This document shows positions 61,060 through 64,000 of a stretch of DNA of 64,000 nt, piece after piece. The notes beneath the pieces were generated by a model, which saw nothing but the letters and a program-made list of their open reading frames with translations, had not been told where the DNA came from and made no database searches. The stretch covers positions 1 through 64,000 of the forward strand of contig OY970294.1 of NCBI GenBank assembly GCA_963716125.1, in the 5' to 3' direction. Position 1 is the stretch's first letter. Each line of letters begins with the position of its first letter. The stretch comes from Acidiluteibacter sp963716125. GTDB lineage: Bacteria > Bacteroidota > Bacteroidia > Flavobacteriales_E > Vicingaceae. Both the position numbers and the translations under genes were made by a program.

Positions 61060-63951
61060 ATGAGATTAAAAAGTGTTTTTTATTGGCTGATTAACCTGAT
61101 GTTAATTGGAAATTTAAGTGCTCAAATGGGTACGGTAAGAGGAACTGTTTTAGATGACATAACAGGAGAAACTCTTATTGGAGTTAATGTATTGGTGGCT
61201 GGAACTTACACTGGCGCATCCACAGATCTGGATGGTAAATTCAGTATTCAATTAGCCCCAGGAACTTACAAATTAGAATGTAGCTATATATCTTATGCCA
61301 AATTAGTGGTAAGTGAAGTTACCATCAAAGCCAATGATGTTACTTTATTAAATAATTTAAGATTAAAACAAGACGCTATTCAAGCTGCAGAAGTAGTGAT
61401 TACGGCTACAAGATCACGGAATAATGAAACTGCAATGGCTACCATGCAAAAAAAATCTGCTAATGTAATGGATGGTATTTCATCTCAAACTTTTAAAAAA
61501 GTAGGCGATGCAGATGCAGGTGCAGCCATTAAAAGAGTCACTGGTGTTTCAGTAGAAGGCGGAAAATACGTTTATGTGAGAGGATTGGGAGATAGATATA
61601 CCAAAACTACTTTAAATGGAATGGAAATTCCAGGTTTGGATCCAGACAGAAACTCTATTCAATTGGATATATTTCCTACAAATTTAATTGATAATTTATC
61701 AGTTTTTAAAACCTTTACGGCCGATTTATCTGCTGATTTTAGTGGAGGTTCTGTAGATATTGTCACGAAAGATTTCCCAGATCAAAAGAAATCAAGTATT
61801 TCTGCTTCATTGGGATATAACCCTGCAATGAATCTAAATTCTAACTTTTTAAGCTACGAATCTAGTGGAGCCGATTATGTTGCCTTAGGCGCCAACTCAA
61901 GAGCTATTCCTATCGATAGAAATATTGATTTAGCAGGAATGCAATATATTAATCCATCAAGATTAGAAAACTTAAGCCGTCAATTTGATCCCATTATGGC
62001 GACCTCTAGAAAAACTTCTTTATTAAATACTTCCTTAGGTTATAATACAGGCAATCAAATCAATAAAGAAAATTATACATTAGGTTATAACATTGCTGCC
62101 AACTACAGTGTTTCCTATAAGTATTATGATGATTTTATTATTTCTGAATATGCTACAGATGCAGATAGAGATAAAACACAATTAAGATTGGTAAAGAAAG
62201 ATGAAGGGGAAGTTGGACAAGAAGAAGTTTTCTGGAGTGGCTTTTTGAGTGGCTCTATTAAAAAGAAAAATTCTAGTTTATCGCTGGCATTAATGCATTT
62301 CCAAAATGGTTTGAAACAAGCCTCCTTATTAGATGCAATTGAAACAGGTTATCCTTCTAACCAACCTTTAGAATTACAAAAGCATGTATTGTATTACAAT
62401 CAAAGAAGTATTTCTAATGCGCTATTCACTGCAAAGCATTATATCAGAGATAAAAATATAGAAATTACATTGAAATCATCTCCAACTTTGGCTTTAAATA
62501 AGGAACCTGATTTTAGACAGACGGTATTTGCGATTGATCAAGGAAATGTAAATATAAGCGGTGGAAATGGTGGTTTAGCAAATCGTATTTATAGAGATTT
62601 GCAAGAAATTAGTATTGGCAATAGATTGGATGTAAAAAAGACATTAAAAATATGGAGTGGAGAAGATGCTGTAATAAAAGTAGGTGGAGCATACACTTAT
62701 AAAAACAGAAATTTCGATGTGATTAGTTATCGATTAGAAGAAGAAGGTGGAAAAAGAAATTACACTAATCTAGACCCTAATGAAATATTAAGCGATGGTA
62801 ACGTATTTAATGCACAAACTAGAAAAGGTGTGAGAGTGGAAGGTGTGGAACAAGCGAATAATGTTTATACATCTAGATCAAATAATATCGCGGCTTATGC
62901 CTCCGGAGAAATTCCATTATCAAATATTTTTAAGGTGATTGGAGGTTTAAGAATAGAACAATTTTCTATTTTTTATACTGGCCAAAAACAGGTAATTACT
63001 AATCCAACAACAGATATTTTTAATGATGATAAAGTATTGGATGAATTGAATTTTTTACCTACAGCAGGAATTATTTATACCGTAGCTGAAGATATGAATA
63101 TTCGATTAAATTATTCTAAAACCGTGGCTCGCCCATCATTTAAAGAAAAATCAGGTGCTGAAATTATTGATGCATTAACAGGTCGTTCTTTCTTTGGAAA
63201 TTTAGATGTGAAACAAACCAACATTACCAATTATGATGTGAGATGGGAGAAATTTTTTAAAGGTGGTGAATTAGTTTCTGTAAGTGCATTTTATAAGAAT
63301 TTTATAAATCCAATTGAAATTGTAGCTTACGATCAAACTGCTCCTTCATCGGTTACACCAAGAAATTCAGCTGAGGCGAATTTATATGGAATTGAATTAG
63401 ATGCTCGGAAAAATCTTGATTTTATCCATTCAGATTTATCCAATTTTACAGTAGGAGCTAACTTTACTTATGTACAATCAAGATTAGATCGTAAAAAGAT
63501 TTTTGCGCCAGGACCTGATGGTTTGATTGGCACAGAAGATGATTTGTCTGAATATGATGAAAGAGTTTTAAATAAAAGAAATGGAGAAACAATTGACCAA
63601 TACAGAACTTTACAAGGACAATCACCTTATGTGGTAAATGCTTTTATAGCTTACAAAAATGATTCATTGGGTGTTGAGATTAATATGAGTTATAATGTTC
63701 AAGGAAAGCGATTGGCTGTAGTAGGAATCGCAAGAAATCCAAATGTGTATGAGCAATCATTTAACAGTTTAAATTTAAAAGCTACCAAAACTTTTGGAAA
63801 AGAAGATAGAGTGAATATGAGTTTAACAGCAGCTAACATTCTAAACGACAAAAGAGAAAAATTCTATGAAGCTTACCAAGCAGACAGCCAAATTTTTTCA
63901 AGCTTTTCTCCACAAAGACTGTTCACTGTGGGATTTGGGTATAGTTTCTAA
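61060..63951 (+). CDS. TonB-dependent outer membrane receptor with carboxypeptidase-regulatory N-terminal domain
   Basis: 963 residues from ATG 61060 (MRLKSVFYWLINLMLIGNLSAQ, signal peptide); the frame extends 17 codons earlier without sense. A carboxypeptidase-regulatory-like domain follows (about 22-105; GTVRGTVLDDITGETLIGVNVLVAG), then the TonB plug (about 125-240; RSRNNETAMATMQKK and VSVEGGKYVYVRGLGDRYTKTTLNG) and a beta-barrel ending in FSPQRLFTVGFGYSF with the terminal Phe. It takes up a ligand by TonB energy. With the upstream beta-helix lipoprotein and nearby PhoR/PhoB-like regulators it may belong to a phosphate- or nutrient-stress set; inference only. Confidence 0.92.
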   Translation: MRLKSVFYWLINLMLIGNLSAQMGTVRGTVLDDITGETLIGVNVLVAGTYTGASTDLDGKFSIQLAPGTYKLECSYISYAKLVVSEVTIKANDVTLLNNLRLKQDAIQAAEVVITATRSRNNETAMATMQKKSANVMDGISSQTFKKVGDADAGAAIKRVTGVSVEGGKYVYVRGLGDRYTKTTLNGMEIPGLDPDRNSIQLDIFPTNLIDNLSVFKTFTADLSADFSGGSVDIVTKDFPDQKKSSISASLGYNPAMNLNSNFLSYESSGADYVALGANSRAIPIDRNIDLAGMQYINPSRLENLSRQFDPIMATSRKTSLLNTSLGYNTGNQINKENYTLGYNIAANYSVSYKYYDDFIISEYATDADRDKTQLRLVKKDEGEVGQEEVFWSGFLSGSIKKKNSSLSLALMHFQNGLKQASLLDAIETGYPSNQPLELQKHVLYYNQRSISNALFTAKHYIRDKNIEITLKSSPTLALNKEPDFRQTVFAIDQGNVNISGGNGGLANRIYRDLQEISIGNRLDVKKTLKIWSGEDAVIKVGGAYTYKNRNFDVISYRLEEEGGKRNYTNLDPNEILSDGNVFNAQTRKGVRVEGVEQANNVYTSRSNNIAAYASGEIPLSNIFKVIGGLRIEQFSIFYTGQKQVITNPTTDIFNDDKVLDELNFLPTAGIIYTVAEDMNIRLNYSKTVARPSFKEKSGAEIIDALTGRSFFGNLDVKQTNITNYDVRWEKFFKGGELVSVSAFYKNFINPIEIVAYDQTAPSSVTPRNSAEANLYGIELDARKNLDFIHSDLSNFTVGANFTYVQSRLDRKKIFAPGPDGLIGTEDDLSEYDERVLNKRNGETIDQYRTLQGQSPYVVNAFIAYKNDSLGVEINMSYNVQGKRLAVVGIARNPNVYEQSFNSLNLKATKTFGKEDRVNMSLTAANILNDKREKFYEAYQADSQIFSSFSPQRLFTVGFGYSF

Positions 63952-64000
63952 GATAATGATTTTATTTATATAGTAAAGTAATTGAGCTTATTGGACAGAT

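Noticed and set aside
1..64000. tRNA, rRNA, CRISPR array, replication origin
   Set aside because: No cloverleaf with a T-arm sequence, no regularly spaced repeats and no DnaA-box cluster was seen by eye on either strand.

Overview
The window is a 64 kb piece of a low-GC, AT-rich chromosome from a member of the Bacteroidota. The assignment rests on several independent signs: TAnnTTTG-type -7 promoter elements upstream of many genes, weak or absent Shine-Dalgarno sequences, T9SS type A and CHU_C-type C-terminal domains, BACON-like repeats, a carboxypeptidase-regulatory/TonB receptor, GSCFA, DUF4271 and DUF3108 proteins, and the gene order DUF4271-hemD-rnpA-yidD-S41 peptidase. No tRNA, rRNA, CRISPR array, prophage or conjugative element was seen. 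A genus cannot be named from the sequence alone.

Layout. 1-8.3 kb: housekeeping (truncated TPR protein, RNase R, MarC, convergent lipA/lipB, RNase HI, an SDR) with two envelope proteins. 8.3-16.1 kb: an accessory, partly decaying stretch with small hypothetical genes, an orphan antitoxin-like gene, an unknown two-gene unit, and an amidohydrolase pair. The first amidohydrolase is split by a complete IS5-like element (10988-12253) with a 5-bp target duplication; the second carries a 1-base frameshift. 16.1-25 kb: rsmI, a surface-polysaccharide cluster (two glycosyltransferases, an O-antigen-ligase-like protein) and the S41-yidD-rnpA-hemD-DUF4271 block. 25-32.3 kb: acyl-CoA dehydrogenase, a 1780-residue secreted M6 metalloprotease with six CUB and about five BACON-like domains, and an S24-type repressor. 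32.5-41.8 kb: HflX, MsbA-like ABC transporter plus glycosyltransferase, the rbfA-methyltransferase-FtsX operon, DusB and a CPBP protease. 42-50 kb: a solitary YhcG-type nuclease, EngB, a DsbA-like protein, a ribbon-helix-helix/SPFH pair (the 56-residue gene is easily missed) and LeuS. 50-55.7 kb: DUF3108, M23 peptidase, GSCFA, a DUF4143-type ATPase with a striking inverted repeat at its promoter, and an SDR. 55.8-64 kb: an ECF sigma factor with a membrane-anchored PKD/CHU_C partner, a PhoR/PhoB-like two-component system, and a beta-helix lipoprotein followed by a TonB-dependent receptor.

How it fits together. Most of the window is chromosomal core: lipoate attachment, RNA processing, ribosome assembly, heme synthesis and cell-envelope building. 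Transcription units are short, often convergent with overlapping stops. The non-core content is modest: the IS-disrupted amidohydrolase locus, the small-gene islet at 8.3-10.4 kb, the YhcG nuclease, and the self-contained ATPase at 53.5 kb.

Caveat. At least three otherwise sensible genes (near 8470, 15080 and 50043) are broken by single-base differences in or next to short homopolymers. Some may be sequencing or assembly errors rather than biology. I did not find a convincing new multi-gene system; the best candidates for follow-up are the anti-sigma/CHU_C fusion, the giant protease, the operator-bearing ATPase, the RHH-SPFH pair and the uncharacterised 10162/9587 gene pair.
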